Of a DNA stretch of 50,768 bases, positions 35,413 through 43,674 are shown piece after piece. The notes beneath the pieces were generated by a model, which did no database searches, had not been told where the DNA came from, and saw nothing but the letters and a program-made list of their open reading frames with translations. A program made the translations under genes and the position numbers. The DNA comes from an uncultured Collinsella sp. Its GTDB lineage: Bacteria > Actinomycetota > Coriobacteriia > Coriobacteriales > Coriobacteriaceae. Positions within the stretch are counted from its first letter, which is position 1. Every line of letters starts with the position of its first letter. The stretch covers positions 1 through 50,768 of the forward strand of contig CAUBTS010000002.1 in NCBI GenBank assembly GCA_958438955.1, written 5' to 3'.

Positions 35413-35988
35413 ATGAAGCCGTTGCTGCTGCATGCTTGCTGCGCGCCGTGCTCGCTGGAGCCGGTTCGTCTGCTGCGTGAGGAAGGGTTTGAGCCCACGA
35501 TTTGCTGGACCAACCCCAATATTCAACCGCGCGATGAATGGCAGCGCCGCTTGGACGAGCTGCGCCGGTGGTGTGCCGATGGCGGCATCGAGCTCATCGA
35601 GGCAGGGGAGGACCGCGATCGCTGGGAGACCGGTGTGGCACCGCTGGGCGCCGATCGGTCCCGTCGCTGTCGCGCTTGCTATGCCCTGCGTCTGGCCGAG
35701 GCTTGCCGTGTGGCCCAGGAGCGTGGGTTCGAATATGTGGGTACGACGCTCGCCGTCTCGCCGTATCAGCTGTTCGATACCTGTAATGACGTGCTTGAGC
35801 GCTTGGCGGCGGCACATGGGCTCACCCCGGTCATTCGCGATTTTCGCCCGTATTACCCCGAGGCCACGCGTCGTTCGCGTGAGCTGGGCATGTATCGGCA
35901 GAACTACTGTGGTTGCCGCTTCTCGGCTGTCGAGGCAGCCATGGACCGCGCCCGCATCCGTGACGAGCGCAAAGCCGCCAAAAAGTAG
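35413..35988 (+). CDS. queH: Epoxyqueuosine reductase QueH
   Basis: QueH (DUF208) carries out the last step of queuosine synthesis, reducing epoxyqueuosine in tRNA, as a non-homologous replacement of QueG. About 191 residues. ATG 35413 has GGGG six bases upstream; ATG 35407 abuts it. Diagnostic Cys clusters are present: HACCAPCS at the N-terminus, RCRACYALRLAEA in the middle and NYCGCRFS near the end, expected to bind an iron-sulfur cluster. WTNPNIQPRDEW and TTLAVSPYQ are also conserved. It lies just upstream of queA, with tgt about 4 kb further on. Confidence 0.93.
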   Translation: MKPLLLHACCAPCSLEPVRLLREEGFEPTICWTNPNIQPRDEWQRRLDELRRWCADGGIELIEAGEDRDRWETGVAPLGADRSRRCRACYALRLAEACRVAQERGFEYVGTTLAVSPYQLFDTCNDVLERLAAAHGLTPVIRDFRPYYPEATRRSRELGMYRQNYCGCRFSAVEAAMDRARIRDERKAAKK

Positions 35989-36052
35989 TTCATTTGGGAC
36001 GTCAGCCTGCTAGGATGTATAGCGGACTTTAGCTATATAAGGAGTATCCGAC

Positions 36053-37270
36053 GTGTCTATGCGTACCGATGATTTTGACTACAACCTTCCCGAGGAACTG
36101 ATTGCCCAGGCTCCTGCCGAGCCGCGCGACTCCTGCCGCCTGCTGGTGGTGGATCGCAAGGGCTCCCAGGCGGGAACGCCGCTGGAGCACGGCGGTACCG
36201 TCGAGCACCGCATCTTCCGCGATATCATCGACTATATCGAGCCGGGCGATGTGCTCGTCATCAACAAGACGCGCGTGATGCCGGCCCGCCTGATCGGTCG
36301 CAAAGCCGGCTCGGGTGGCGTGGTCGAGACGCTGCTGCTCAAGCGCCGCGAGGATGTTGACCCGCTGGGTCACGTTTGGGAGTGCCTGGTCAAGCCGGGC
36401 AAGCGCCTGAAGCCCGGTGCTCAGATTGAGTATCGCGCCGGTGGCGCCCATGCGCCCGAGGGTGCGCCCGTGGTGCTGACGGCCGAGGTTGTCGACTTTG
36501 TCACCGATAGCCGCGGCGGCCGCCTGGTGCGTTTTGAGCCGGCCGGTTGCAATGCCGCCGGCGACCCGCGCACGCTCGACGAGGCCATCCATGCTGCCGG
36601 CCACGTGCCGCTGCCGCCCTACATTACCGATTACGAGGGCGACCCCGAGAAGTACCAGACCGTCTACGCCATGAAGGAGGAGCACTCGGCTGCCGCTCCT
36701 ACGGCGGGCCTGCACTTTACTCCCGAGCTCATGGCCGCTATCGAGGCCAAGGGTGCGAAGTTTGCCGCCGTCGAGCTCGAGGTGGGCATCGATACCTTCC
36801 GCCTGGTGGAGGAGGACGACCCTACGCAACACGTCATGCACACCGAGCGTTATCACGTATCGCAGGAGGTCGTCGACGCCGTGCATAAGGCGAAGGCCGA
36901 GGGACATCGCGTGATCGCCGTCGGCACCACCGCGGTGCGCTCGCTCGAAAGCGCCTTTGACGCGGACGCGCCGGTGTCCGATCCGGCCGTGACGGCGCGC
37001 TATTTTGAAGGCCGCGAGGACGGTGCCGACACGCTCGGCCGCGGTGACATCGTGGTACGCGAGAACGCGACGACGCAGCTCTACCTCATGCCTGGCTCGA
37101 CCTATCACGTGGTCGATGCTCTGATCACCAACTTCCACGTGCCGCGCTCCACGCTCATGATGCTCGTGAGCGCACTTGCCACCCGCGACCAGATCATGGA
37201 TGCCTACGCCGCCGCTATCGAAGAGCGTTACCGCTTCTTCAGCTTTGGCGACGCCATGCTCATCTTGTAG
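36053..37270 (+). CDS. queA: tRNA preQ1(34) S-adenosylmethionine ribosyltransferase-isomerase QueA
   Basis: QueA transfers the ribosyl part of SAM to 7-aminomethyl-deazaguanine in tRNA, making epoxyqueuosine. The GTG start has AAGGAG eight bases upstream; the ATG at 36059 is too far. It has 405 residues, longer than the common ~345, with extra sequence around residues 120-190. Conserved blocks are DDFDYNLPEELIAQ, NKTRVMPARLIG, AAPTAGLHFTPELM, GIDTFRLVEEDD and TNFHVPRSTLMMLVSA. A structured repeat element begins three bases after the stop. Confidence 0.96.
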   Translation: MSMRTDDFDYNLPEELIAQAPAEPRDSCRLLVVDRKGSQAGTPLEHGGTVEHRIFRDIIDYIEPGDVLVINKTRVMPARLIGRKAGSGGVVETLLLKRREDVDPLGHVWECLVKPGKRLKPGAQIEYRAGGAHAPEGAPVVLTAEVVDFVTDSRGGRLVRFEPAGCNAAGDPRTLDEAIHAAGHVPLPPYITDYEGDPEKYQTVYAMKEEHSAAAPTAGLHFTPELMAAIEAKGAKFAAVELEVGIDTFRLVEEDDPTQHVMHTERYHVSQEVVDAVHKAKAEGHRVIAVGTTAVRSLESAFDADAPVSDPAVTARYFEGREDGADTLGRGDIVVRENATTQLYLMPGSTYHVVDALITNFHVPRSTLMMLVSALATRDQIMDAYAAAIEERYRFFSFGDAMLIL

Positions 37271-37434
37271 GTTCCGCCGTTCTACCGAACGGCGGATCGG
37301 CCGACGCTGCGCGGGCCGCATTTGGACAATCTGACGTTCAACTTCAAGGGCGCGACCAGAAGGTCAGCGCCCTTTCGTTTCACGTCACCTTGTCTCAAAT
37401 GCGACCCGCTCGCTGTCGTTGCCAAAACATCGGC
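37271..37434 (+). repeat. Composite structured intergenic element, copy 1
   Basis: Hairpin A (37273-37281 / 37288-37296) has loop CTACCG. It is followed by nested stems: P1 GCCGACG / CATCGGC (37300 / 37428), P2 GCGGG..GCATTTG / CAAATGC..CCCGC (37311 / 37396), and P3 AAGGGCGC / GCGCCCTT (37346 / 37367). The P3 apical loop is GACCAGAAGGTC. Copies 2 and 3 keep this design with different stem sequences. Confidence 0.8.
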
Positions 37435-37452
37435 ATTTCTTTGGTTGTCGAT

Positions 37453-37510
37453 GTAGTCATTGGGGACGTTCTTGTTCGACTAGTCGTTTAAGAACGTCCC
37501 CAATGACTAC
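37453..37510. repeat. Inverted repeat, 21-bp perfect arms
   Basis: Arms at 37453-37473 and 37490-37510 are built on GTAGTCATTGGGGACGTTCT, with a 16-bp spacer. A shortened relative, ACTCATTGGGGACGTACTT, lies at 40671. This is the REP-like style of this genome. Confidence 0.8.
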
Positions 37511-37527
37511 CTTGCATCAATCTAATA

Positions 37528-37593
37528 AGTTGCGGTGAGATAGTTCTTGAATTGGCCTTTTTGGGGCTAAACAGGAACTATCTCACCGCAACT
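37528..37593. repeat. Inverted repeat, 19-bp perfect arms
   Basis: Arms start AGTTGCGGTGAGATAGTTC (37528-37546) and return at 37575-37593. They share TTGCGGTG with the repeats at 43675 and 47371. It lies 26 bp beyond the minus-strand coiled-coil gene. Confidence 0.8.
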
Positions 37594-37619
37594 GCGTTGA
37601 GTGTTTTTTGGCGGCTGGT

Positions 37620-39383
37620 TTACTTGCTTGCGAACAGCCAGACCAGGATGATCACGAGGATTACGGCGACAATGCAGACGATGGCGCCGGTGAATTTGAC
37701 GCGTGAGTCGCGGGTGCGCTCGCGCACGTCGTCCTCGGCGGCTTCGAGTTGAGCTACTTCGCGCTCGGTTTCGGCGTGCTCGGTCTTATCGCGGGCCAAG
37801 GAGCCCGCGAGCGATTCGGTAATCTCGGGATGGTCATGTACCTCGGTCGCCTGCTCGATGATCGACTGTGCGTGCGCGACGTCCGCCTGGGCATTGGCGA
37901 TAGCCTGCTCTTGCTCTCGACGCGCCTTGTCCTCGGCGGCGATCTTCTCGCGCAGTTCGCGCTGGCGCGTTGCCGCGGCGGCTTTTGCGGTCTGCAGCTC
38001 ATCGCGCGCGGCATCGGCCTCGGCCGTCACGGCCTGATGGGCGCGCTTGGCGTCGGCGATGGGGGCTTGCGCCTGCTCGACGGCGTGCTCGGCGGCCGCG
38101 AGCGAGTGCTCAAGATCGGCGGTGATGTGCGGGACATCTTCCTCGGCTTTGCGCAGGGCATCGGCCGTGTCTGAGATCTGCATCGAAAGCTCGCTGGTGC
38201 GCACCGTGTAATTGGCGGGATTTGCCGAAGGATTGCGCTGCAGCTCGGCATACTCGTGGCGCAGCGTTTCGAGTTGAGCACGCGTGGCGTCGACGGTTTG
38301 CTGCGCTGCGGCAACGCCGGCATCGCGCTCAGCTTGCACCTTGTCGCGGATGCGCTTGGAATCCTCGAGGCGTCGAACGAGCCGGTTACCGGTCTCGCGC
38401 GAGCTGGCTTCGCGCGCCTCCACGGCATCGAGTGCGGCTTTGAGACGCCGCTCGGTGGCATCGTCCTCTTCTTTTATTTGCTCGAGCTGCGCCTTGAGCT
38501 CTGTTGCCTTGGCAGCATGGGTGTCGCGGCCGATTTCTGCCGCCGCGGCGGCCTTTTGTGCCGTTTCGATAGTCTGGCGCTGCTCGGCGACGATTTGGCC
38601 GTAGCGGCCTGCGATGTCCTGGCGCGTCTCGAGCTCTTCGCCTTGATCGGCGATGCGCTGCTCCAACTCTGCCAGGTGATCGCGTGCATCGGCGAGTGCC
38701 TTTTTCGCGGCGTTCATCTCGCGCATGGCCGAGGCTCCCTGCGCGATAAAGGCGCCCACGGCGTTGGCGGTGTTTGAGACGGCGCTTCCCAGATCGCGGC
38801 TGGCTGCGGGGGTGTGCGGGGCGGTCGGGTGAGCGGCGTTTTCCGTGCCCACATCGGGCGCCTGTGACGTGGCGATGCTGCCGGTACCGCCTTCGATTAC
38901 GGAAAAGCCCGCTGCATGCGGGTCGACGGCGTCCGCGCCAATCGTGGGGTGTTCGAGCTGCAGGAACGAGGGCATGGTGCTGCCTTGGTCGGCAACGGGG
39001 GTCTCGCCGGGCACGAAGGTCGAGGCGGCCTCGGCGGCCTCCTCTTCTTCGGCTTCAATATCAGCTTCGGCCACGGCGTCTTTCATCGCTTTGACGGCAT
39101 CCATCATGGAGTCCATGACGGCATCGAGCTCTTCTTCCGAAGACACCTCGATAGGACCTGCTGCTTGCGGGGTGTCGTCCTTTTCGGGGGCGTCGTCCTG
39201 AGCGGCCGAATCGTCGTTTTGCTCGCCGGCATCTTCGGCCGCAGGGATTTCCGTCGCAGCGCCGTTATCCAGAGTGGCGTCGTCGACGTCGGTATCATTG
39301 CAGGTCGCAGCGTCGGTATCTGCGGCGACGCCTGCTGAATCATCAATATGCTGTTGAGTCTGGGGGTCCAGCTCGTCTGTCAT
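37620..39383 (-). CDS. Tail-anchored coiled-coil protein
   Basis: A 587-residue protein of unknown function. The start MTDELDPQ has GGAG nine bases upstream; ATG 39389 is too close to it. Residues 1-200 are acidic and low-complexity (Asp, Glu, Ala). Residues about 215-555 form long heptad-rich helices full of Ala, Glu, Gln and Arg, a predicted coiled coil. The last ~25 residues are one membrane helix (AIVCIVAVILVIILVWLF) with only ASK behind it, so the protein is anchored in the membrane with the coiled coil inside the cell. Structural or envelope-organising roles are possible but nothing in the sequence proves one. Confidence 0.75.
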   Translation of the reverse strand: MTDELDPQTQQHIDDSAGVAADTDAATCNDTDVDDATLDNGAATEIPAAEDAGEQNDDSAAQDDAPEKDDTPQAAGPIEVSSEEELDAVMDSMMDAVKAMKDAVAEADIEAEEEEAAEAASTFVPGETPVADQGSTMPSFLQLEHPTIGADAVDPHAAGFSVIEGGTGSIATSQAPDVGTENAAHPTAPHTPAASRDLGSAVSNTANAVGAFIAQGASAMREMNAAKKALADARDHLAELEQRIADQGEELETRQDIAGRYGQIVAEQRQTIETAQKAAAAAEIGRDTHAAKATELKAQLEQIKEEDDATERRLKAALDAVEAREASSRETGNRLVRRLEDSKRIRDKVQAERDAGVAAAQQTVDATRAQLETLRHEYAELQRNPSANPANYTVRTSELSMQISDTADALRKAEEDVPHITADLEHSLAAAEHAVEQAQAPIADAKRAHQAVTAEADAARDELQTAKAAAATRQRELREKIAAEDKARREQEQAIANAQADVAHAQSIIEQATEVHDHPEITESLAGSLARDKTEHAETEREVAQLEAAEDDVRERTRDSRVKFTGAIVCIVAVILVIILVWLFASK

Positions 39384-39677
39384 AGGCATGTGCTCCTCAT
39401 CGTTGTTTGTCACCCTATGATAAAGTCTCGCGCCGACATCCCGCGTGCCGCAGCAAAGTTTCAAAACGTGTTCGATGACTCGTTTGGCTGACAATAATTC
39501 GGCCTTCTTATTCAGTTTGTGCTTGACATCCCCTTCGCCGAATGACGTTGTGCCGTTCGCCTGCTGCAGTCTTTATTTTTCACTTGAACCCGCTAAAGTT
39601 GCATTTCAGCTTTTGGCGCGTGAAGTTGGATGCGCGCAGTCGGCGGGTGTGCCCGTCGCGATTCGAAAGGACTTTGT

Positions 39678-40478
39678 ATGGGACTTTTCACTGGTAAGAC
39701 CGTGATCGTCACCGGCGGCGGCAAGGCCACGCTTAAGGACGGTTCCGCTGGCTCCATCGGTTACGGCATCGATATCGCTTTTGCCAAGGAGGGCGCGAAC
39801 CTCGTCATTACCGGCCGCAACGTTGCCAAGCTCGAGGCTGCCAAGGAATCCCTCGAGGCCGAGTACGGTGTCAAGGTTCTGCCCGTTCAGGCCGATGTTT
39901 CGGCCGGTCAGGACAACGAGGCCGTCGTCCAGAACGTCATCGACAAGGCCATTGAGGAGTTCGGCCGCATCGACGCCGTCGTCAACAACGCTCAGGCCAG
40001 CGCCTCGGGCGTGACCATCGCCGACCACACCATGGATCAGTTTAACCTGGCCATTTATTCCGGTCTGTATGCCACCTATCTGTACATGCAAAAGGCCTAT
40101 CCGCACCTGAAGGAGACCAAGGGCTCCGTGGTCAACTTTGCCTCGGGCGCCGGCCTGTTTGGCAACTATGGTCAGTGCAGCTATGCCGCCGCTAAGGAGG
40201 GCATCCGTGGTCTGACTCGCGTTGCCGCCAACGAGTGGGGCAAGGACGGCATCAACGTCAACATCGTGTGCCCGCTTGCTTGGACCGCTGCGCTCGAGAA
40301 CTTCCAGGATGCCTATCCCGAGGCGTTTAAGGCCAACGTCCACATGCCGCCGGCAGGCCACTACGGCGACGTCGAGAAGGAGATCGGCCGCGTGGTCGTT
40401 CAGCTCTGCGGCCCCGACTTTAAGTACATGAACGGCGAGACTGTCACTCTCGAGGGTGGCATGGGCCAGCGGCCTTAA
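39678..40478 (+). CDS. SDR family oxidoreductase
   Basis: A 266-residue NAD(P)-dependent short-chain dehydrogenase. ATG 39678 follows GAAAGG. The Rossmann entry is unusual: TGGGKATLKDGSAGSIGYGI carries about nine extra residues within the glycine-rich loop that normally reads TGxxxGIG. The catalytic Ser-Tyr-Lys set is intact (NFASGAGLFG, then CSYAAAKEGIRG), as are NNAQAS and the closing GETVTLEGGMG. The substrate is unknown. It does not resemble the Collinsella 7-beta-hydroxysteroid dehydrogenase as I remember it. A structured element follows the stop directly. Confidence 0.92.
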   Translation: MGLFTGKTVIVTGGGKATLKDGSAGSIGYGIDIAFAKEGANLVITGRNVAKLEAAKESLEAEYGVKVLPVQADVSAGQDNEAVVQNVIDKAIEEFGRIDAVVNNAQASASGVTIADHTMDQFNLAIYSGLYATYLYMQKAYPHLKETKGSVVNFASGAGLFGNYGQCSYAAAKEGIRGLTRVAANEWGKDGINVNIVCPLAWTAALENFQDAYPEAFKANVHMPPAGHYGDVEKEIGRVVVQLCGPDFKYMNGETVTLEGGMGQRP

Positions 40479-40480
40479 GG

Positions 40481-40645
40481 GTTCCGCCGTTCTACCGAAC
40501 GGCGGACCGGCCGACGCTGCGCGGTCGCCAGAGCGACAACTTGTCATTCAAAGAGGGCGGCATGACCAGAAGGTCTATGCCGTCCTCTTTTCATGCCAAT
40601 TTGTTCGCTCTGGCGACCGCTCGCTGACATTCCCAAAACGTCGGC
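40481..40645 (+). repeat. Composite structured intergenic element, copy 2
   Basis: The same architecture as copy 1. Hairpin A is 40483-40491 / 40498-40506. P1 GCCGACG / CGTCGGC (40510 / 40639) is perfect. P2 is a 15-bp perfect stem GCGGTCGCCAGAGCG / CGCTCTGGCGACCGC (40521 / 40606). P3 is AAGAGGGCGGCAT / ATGCCGTCCTCTT (40551 / 40577) with the same GACCAGAAGGTC loop. P2 and P3 differ in sequence from copy 1 yet stay paired. Confidence 0.85.
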
Positions 40646-40708
40646 GTTGGCGTGGCTGGTAAATAGCTCCACTCATTGGGGACGTACTTAAATGAGTACC
40701 CGCCGAAC

Positions 40709-40772
40709 GAGTGTGGATAATCTCCCGTTTTTGGTCTGTGTTTCGGGCAAAAGTGGGAGATTATCCACTCTC
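40709..40772. repeat. Inverted repeat upstream of tgt
   Basis: Arms GAGTGTGGATAATCTCCC and its complement at 40755-40772 match at 17 of 18 positions, with a 28-bp spacer. Same paired-palindrome style as the others. Confidence 0.75.
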
Positions 40773-40859
40773 ATGAGATGGGCATCCGAAAATCCACGCT
40801 CGTTTGCTGCCCCCTTTGCACCAGTTTCTGTCGAGTCGGTGCGGTTCGATGGTTGCCCG

Positions 40860-40865
40860 TATAAT
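40860..40865 (+). promoter_or_regulatory. -10 box of tgt
   Basis: A perfect TATAAT lies 37 bp before the tgt start. The -35 region (about CGGTGC) is poor. Confidence 0.55.
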
Positions 40866-40902
40866 GGTTTGCGTATGAACCGCAACCAAGGAGTTCCAGT
40901 TT

Positions 40903-42042
40903 ATGGACCAGAGCCTTTTTAAATTCGATCTGATCGCCGAGGATCCGACGACGCATGCGCGTGCCGGCGTGCTGCACACCCCGCATGGCGACATCGAGAC
41001 GCCGATCTTTATGCCCGTGGGCACCAAGGCAAACGTCAAGGGTATTCCTACCGAGACCGTCAAGCAGCTCGGTGCCCAGATCGTGCTTGCCAATACCTAT
41101 CATCTGTCCATGCGTCCCGGCGAGGACACCATCGCCGAGCTGGGCGGCCTGCACAAGTTTATGAACTGGCACGGTCCCATTCTTACCGACTCAGGCGGTT
41201 TCCAAGTGTTCAGCCACAACGATGCCGTCAAGCTCACCGACGAGGGTGTGCGTTTTATCGTCAACGACTACGACGGTCGCCACGTGTTCTGGACGCCCGA
41301 GGACAACATGGAAATCGCCATGAAGCTCGGCTCCGACATCTGCATGCAGCTCGACCAGTGCCCGGGCTATCCCGCCACGCGCGCCTACGTTGAGCGCGCC
41401 GTTGAGCTGTCGAGTATGTGGGCCGAGCGCTGCTATAAGGCGCATACCCGCGATGACCAGGCGCTCTTTGGCATCGTTCAGGGCGGCATGCACCTGGACC
41501 TGCGTCTACGCTCGCTGCGCCATCTGGAGGAGTGCGGCGACTTCCCGGGCTACGGTATCGGTGGCTACTCGGTGGGCGAGGACCACGAAACCATGTTCGA
41601 GACGCTGGCGCCGCTCGCGAGTGAGTACATGCCCAAGCACAAGCCGCGCTACCTGATGGGCGTCGGCAACCCCACCACCCTCGTGCGCGGTGTGGGTGTG
41701 GGCATCGACATGTTCGACTGCGTGCTGCCGACGCGCACCGGCCGCATGGGCACGGCGTTCTCCAGCGAGGGTCGCCTCAACTTCCGCAATGCGCGTTTTG
41801 CGCACGACGACGGCCCCATCGATCCCGCCTGCACCTGCCCGGTGTGCACGGGCGGCTACAGCCGCGCGCTCATTCGCCACATGGTCACGCAGAAGGAGAT
41901 GCTCGGCGGCATTCTGCTTTCGATGCACAACATCTACTATCTGCTCAACCTTATGCAGCGTGCCCGCCAGGCCATTATCGAGGGCCGTTACGGCGCGTTC
42001 GTGAGCGACTGGATGAATAGCCCTGCGGCGGTGGATTACTAA
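40903..42042 (+). CDS. tgt: tRNA-guanine(34) transglycosylase
   Basis: Tgt swaps guanine at the tRNA wobble position for preQ1 (or queuine), the step before QueA. 379 residues, start after AAGGAG. Conserved are the active-site block TDSGGFQVFS, GGMHLDLRLRSL, GGYSVGE, the nucleophile region GIDMFDCVLPTR and the zinc site CTCPVCTGGYSRALIRH. Together with queH and queA it gives three queuosine enzymes within 6.6 kb. The preQ1 synthesis genes (queCDE, queF) are not in the window, so preQ1 may come from elsewhere in the genome or from salvage. Confidence 0.97.
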   Translation: MDQSLFKFDLIAEDPTTHARAGVLHTPHGDIETPIFMPVGTKANVKGIPTETVKQLGAQIVLANTYHLSMRPGEDTIAELGGLHKFMNWHGPILTDSGGFQVFSHNDAVKLTDEGVRFIVNDYDGRHVFWTPEDNMEIAMKLGSDICMQLDQCPGYPATRAYVERAVELSSMWAERCYKAHTRDDQALFGIVQGGMHLDLRLRSLRHLEECGDFPGYGIGGYSVGEDHETMFETLAPLASEYMPKHKPRYLMGVGNPTTLVRGVGVGIDMFDCVLPTRTGRMGTAFSSEGRLNFRNARFAHDDGPIDPACTCPVCTGGYSRALIRHMVTQKEMLGGILLSMHNIYYLLNLMQRARQAIIEGRYGAFVSDWMNSPAAVDY

Positions 42043-42176
42043 GAGCCGCGACCGCTGACCGATGCCTTGCAAGCACTTGATGCATCGTGGGTACCATACC
42101 GAATAGTTGATGTTCGGGCGGGTGTTTGGCGCATGGCGTCGACCCCGCCCATTTCTATTTTCGATAGGAGTATCCC

Positions 42177-42935
42177 ATGATTAAGAATGAGAACCTCGAG
42201 GGCGAACCGGCCTACGACGAGACGTACCGACGCGGCCCCGTGGTCATGCGCGGCCCCATGATTCCCAAGGACAATACGTACGCCAACCTGCTGGCGCCCG
42301 AGGACTCGACCGACTGGCTGCACGCCGACCCGTGGCGCGTGCTGCGCATTCAGGCGGAGTTTGTCGATGGCTTTGGCGCGCTTGCCGAGCTTGGCCCTGC
42401 GGTGACCATCTTCGGCAGCGCCCGCACGCCCAAGACCGATCCGCTCTACAAGGCGGCGCGCGTCGTTGGCCGCAAGATCGCCCAGCGCGGCGTGGCGGTT
42501 ATCACCGGCGGTGGCCCTGGCGTCATGGAGGCGGCCAACAGGGGAGCGGCGAGTGCCAACGGCAAGTCGGTCGGCTTGGGTATCGAGCTTCCGCACGAGC
42601 ATGGACTCAACAAATACGTGAACCTTGGCATGGACTTCCGTTACTTCTTTGTGCGCAAGACCATGTTCGTCAAATACAGCTCGGGTGCCATCGTGTTTCC
42701 CGGTGGTTTTGGTACGCTCGACGAGATGTTCGAGGTGCTCACGCTGGTGCAGACGCACAAGGTCAAGCGTATGCCGCTCGTTTTGGTGGGAACCGAGTAC
42801 TGGCAGGGCCTGTTCGACTGGCTCAACGGCCCGGTGATGGACGCCGGCATGATCAGCCCGCTCGATCCGGAGCTGGTGCATATCACCGATGACCTCAACG
42901 AGGCCGTCGACATTGCCCTGAGCGGGCTTATGTAG
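42177..42935 (+). CDS. LOG family (TIGR00730) Rossmann-fold protein
   Basis: A LOG/lysine-decarboxylase-like protein; characterised relatives are cytokinin-type nucleotide phosphoribohydrolases or general nucleotide hydrolases. 252 residues, start after TAGGAG. Signature motifs are ITGGGPGVMEAANRGA and PGGFGTLDEMFEVLT (the PGGxGTxxE motif), with Arg and Glu positions kept. The last 42 codons are repeated, at about 90% identity, 4.3 kb downstream (47157-47283), with a toxin-antitoxin pair and a defence-like gene in between. The gene end therefore looks like an insertion target. Confidence 0.92.
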   Translation: MIKNENLEGEPAYDETYRRGPVVMRGPMIPKDNTYANLLAPEDSTDWLHADPWRVLRIQAEFVDGFGALAELGPAVTIFGSARTPKTDPLYKAARVVGRKIAQRGVAVITGGGPGVMEAANRGAASANGKSVGLGIELPHEHGLNKYVNLGMDFRYFFVRKTMFVKYSSGAIVFPGGFGTLDEMFEVLTLVQTHKVKRMPLVLVGTEYWQGLFDWLNGPVMDAGMISPLDPELVHITDDLNEAVDIALSGLM

Positions 42936-42960
42936 GGCGAACGTGCCTGTCGTTGTAGTG

Positions 42961-43017
42961 TTTAGAAGGCAGACTGATGCTATTTAACATCAGTCTGCCT
43001 TCTAAACTGGGTATACT
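42961..43017 (+). promoter_or_regulatory. Palindromic operator and -10 box of the toxin-antitoxin operon
   Basis: 19-bp perfect arms (42961-42979 and 42988-43006, core GAAGGCAGACTGATG) with an 8-bp centre lie just before a -10 TATACT (43012-43017), 32 bp upstream of the antitoxin start. The position suits autoregulation by the antitoxin. It could also end transcription from the LOG gene, though it has no T tract. Confidence 0.6.
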
Positions 43018-43048
43018 GATGCAAAAGACGAGGGCGAGGAGGTCGCGT

Positions 43049-43348
43049 ATGTCTACTGCAACGGTTAAGCCTACGACGGTCCGCATCGAAGAGGGGCTCA
43101 AGGAACAGGCGACTGAGTTCTTGGATACGGTTGGTCTGAGTCTCAATTCGTATCTGAACCTTGCTGTTCGGCAGCTGGTAAATCAGCGAAAGATTCCTTT
43201 TGAGATCGTAGGAAGGGTGGAGGTGCCCAACGAGGCGACGAGACGCGCCATGGTGATTGCCGAGGCTCATGAGTTGGGGATTCTGCCAGACGACAGCCCG
43301 TCATTCAATAACGCTGATGAGCTTATATCGTTCCTCGATGAGGGCTAG
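43049..43348 (+). CDS. RelB/DinJ family antitoxin
   Basis: A 99-residue type II antitoxin. ATG 43049 follows GAGGAGG. The N-terminal ribbon-helix-helix (TVRIEEGLKEQATEFLDTVG, then LSLNSYLNLAVRQLV) binds DNA and dimerises. The C-terminal part (PNEATRRAMVIAEAHELGIL, DELISFLDE) would wrap and neutralise the toxin. The toxin gene starts two bases after the stop. The palindrome upstream is its probable operator. The pair is encoded inside the segment bounded by the LOG 3'-end duplication. Confidence 0.92.
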   Translation: MSTATVKPTTVRIEEGLKEQATEFLDTVGLSLNSYLNLAVRQLVNQRKIPFEIVGRVEVPNEATRRAMVIAEAHELGILPDDSPSFNNADELISFLDEG

Positions 43349-43350
43349 CG

Positions 43351-43659
43351 ATGTTTGAGATTAAAGTCGAGGCTCAGTTTAAAGCGGATTACAAACGGAC
43401 GATGCGCATCCATCCGCAGCTAAAAACCGAGTTTAAGGCGGCAGTTGCAGAGCTTGCGGCTCACGGCTCGCTTCCCGCGGAATATGGTGCCCACGAGCTT
43501 TCAAACCCGGGCGGCAATTACAACGGCCACATCGATTTCCATCTATCCGATGGCTTGGTCGATGTGGTCGTTCTGTACTTGCCGCATAAGACTAATCCTG
43601 TGATCCGGCTGGTCAGAATGGGCTCGCATGAGGAACTGTTCCAGGGCCCGCAGGGCTGA
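43351..43659 (+). CDS. YafQ family mRNA interferase toxin
   Basis: A 102-residue RelE-superfamily toxin of the YafQ type, a ribosome-dependent mRNA endonuclease. It begins with a ribbon MFEIKVEAQFKADYKRTMR. Catalytic-type His residues are spread along the chain (AHELSNPG, GHIDFHLSDG). The conserved end RLVRMGSHEELF carries the key His/Phe region. Coupling to the antitoxin is tight. All expected residues appear present, so the toxin is probably active. Confidence 0.92.
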   Translation: MFEIKVEAQFKADYKRTMRIHPQLKTEFKAAVAELAAHGSLPAEYGAHELSNPGGNYNGHIDFHLSDGLVDVVVLYLPHKTNPVIRLVRMGSHEELFQGPQG

Positions 43660-43674
43660 TTGCCCGCTCATAAT

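Noticed and set aside
42961..43006. Rho-independent terminator of the LOG gene
   Set aside because: The hairpin is long but has no T tract, and a -10 box follows at once, so operator is the better reading.
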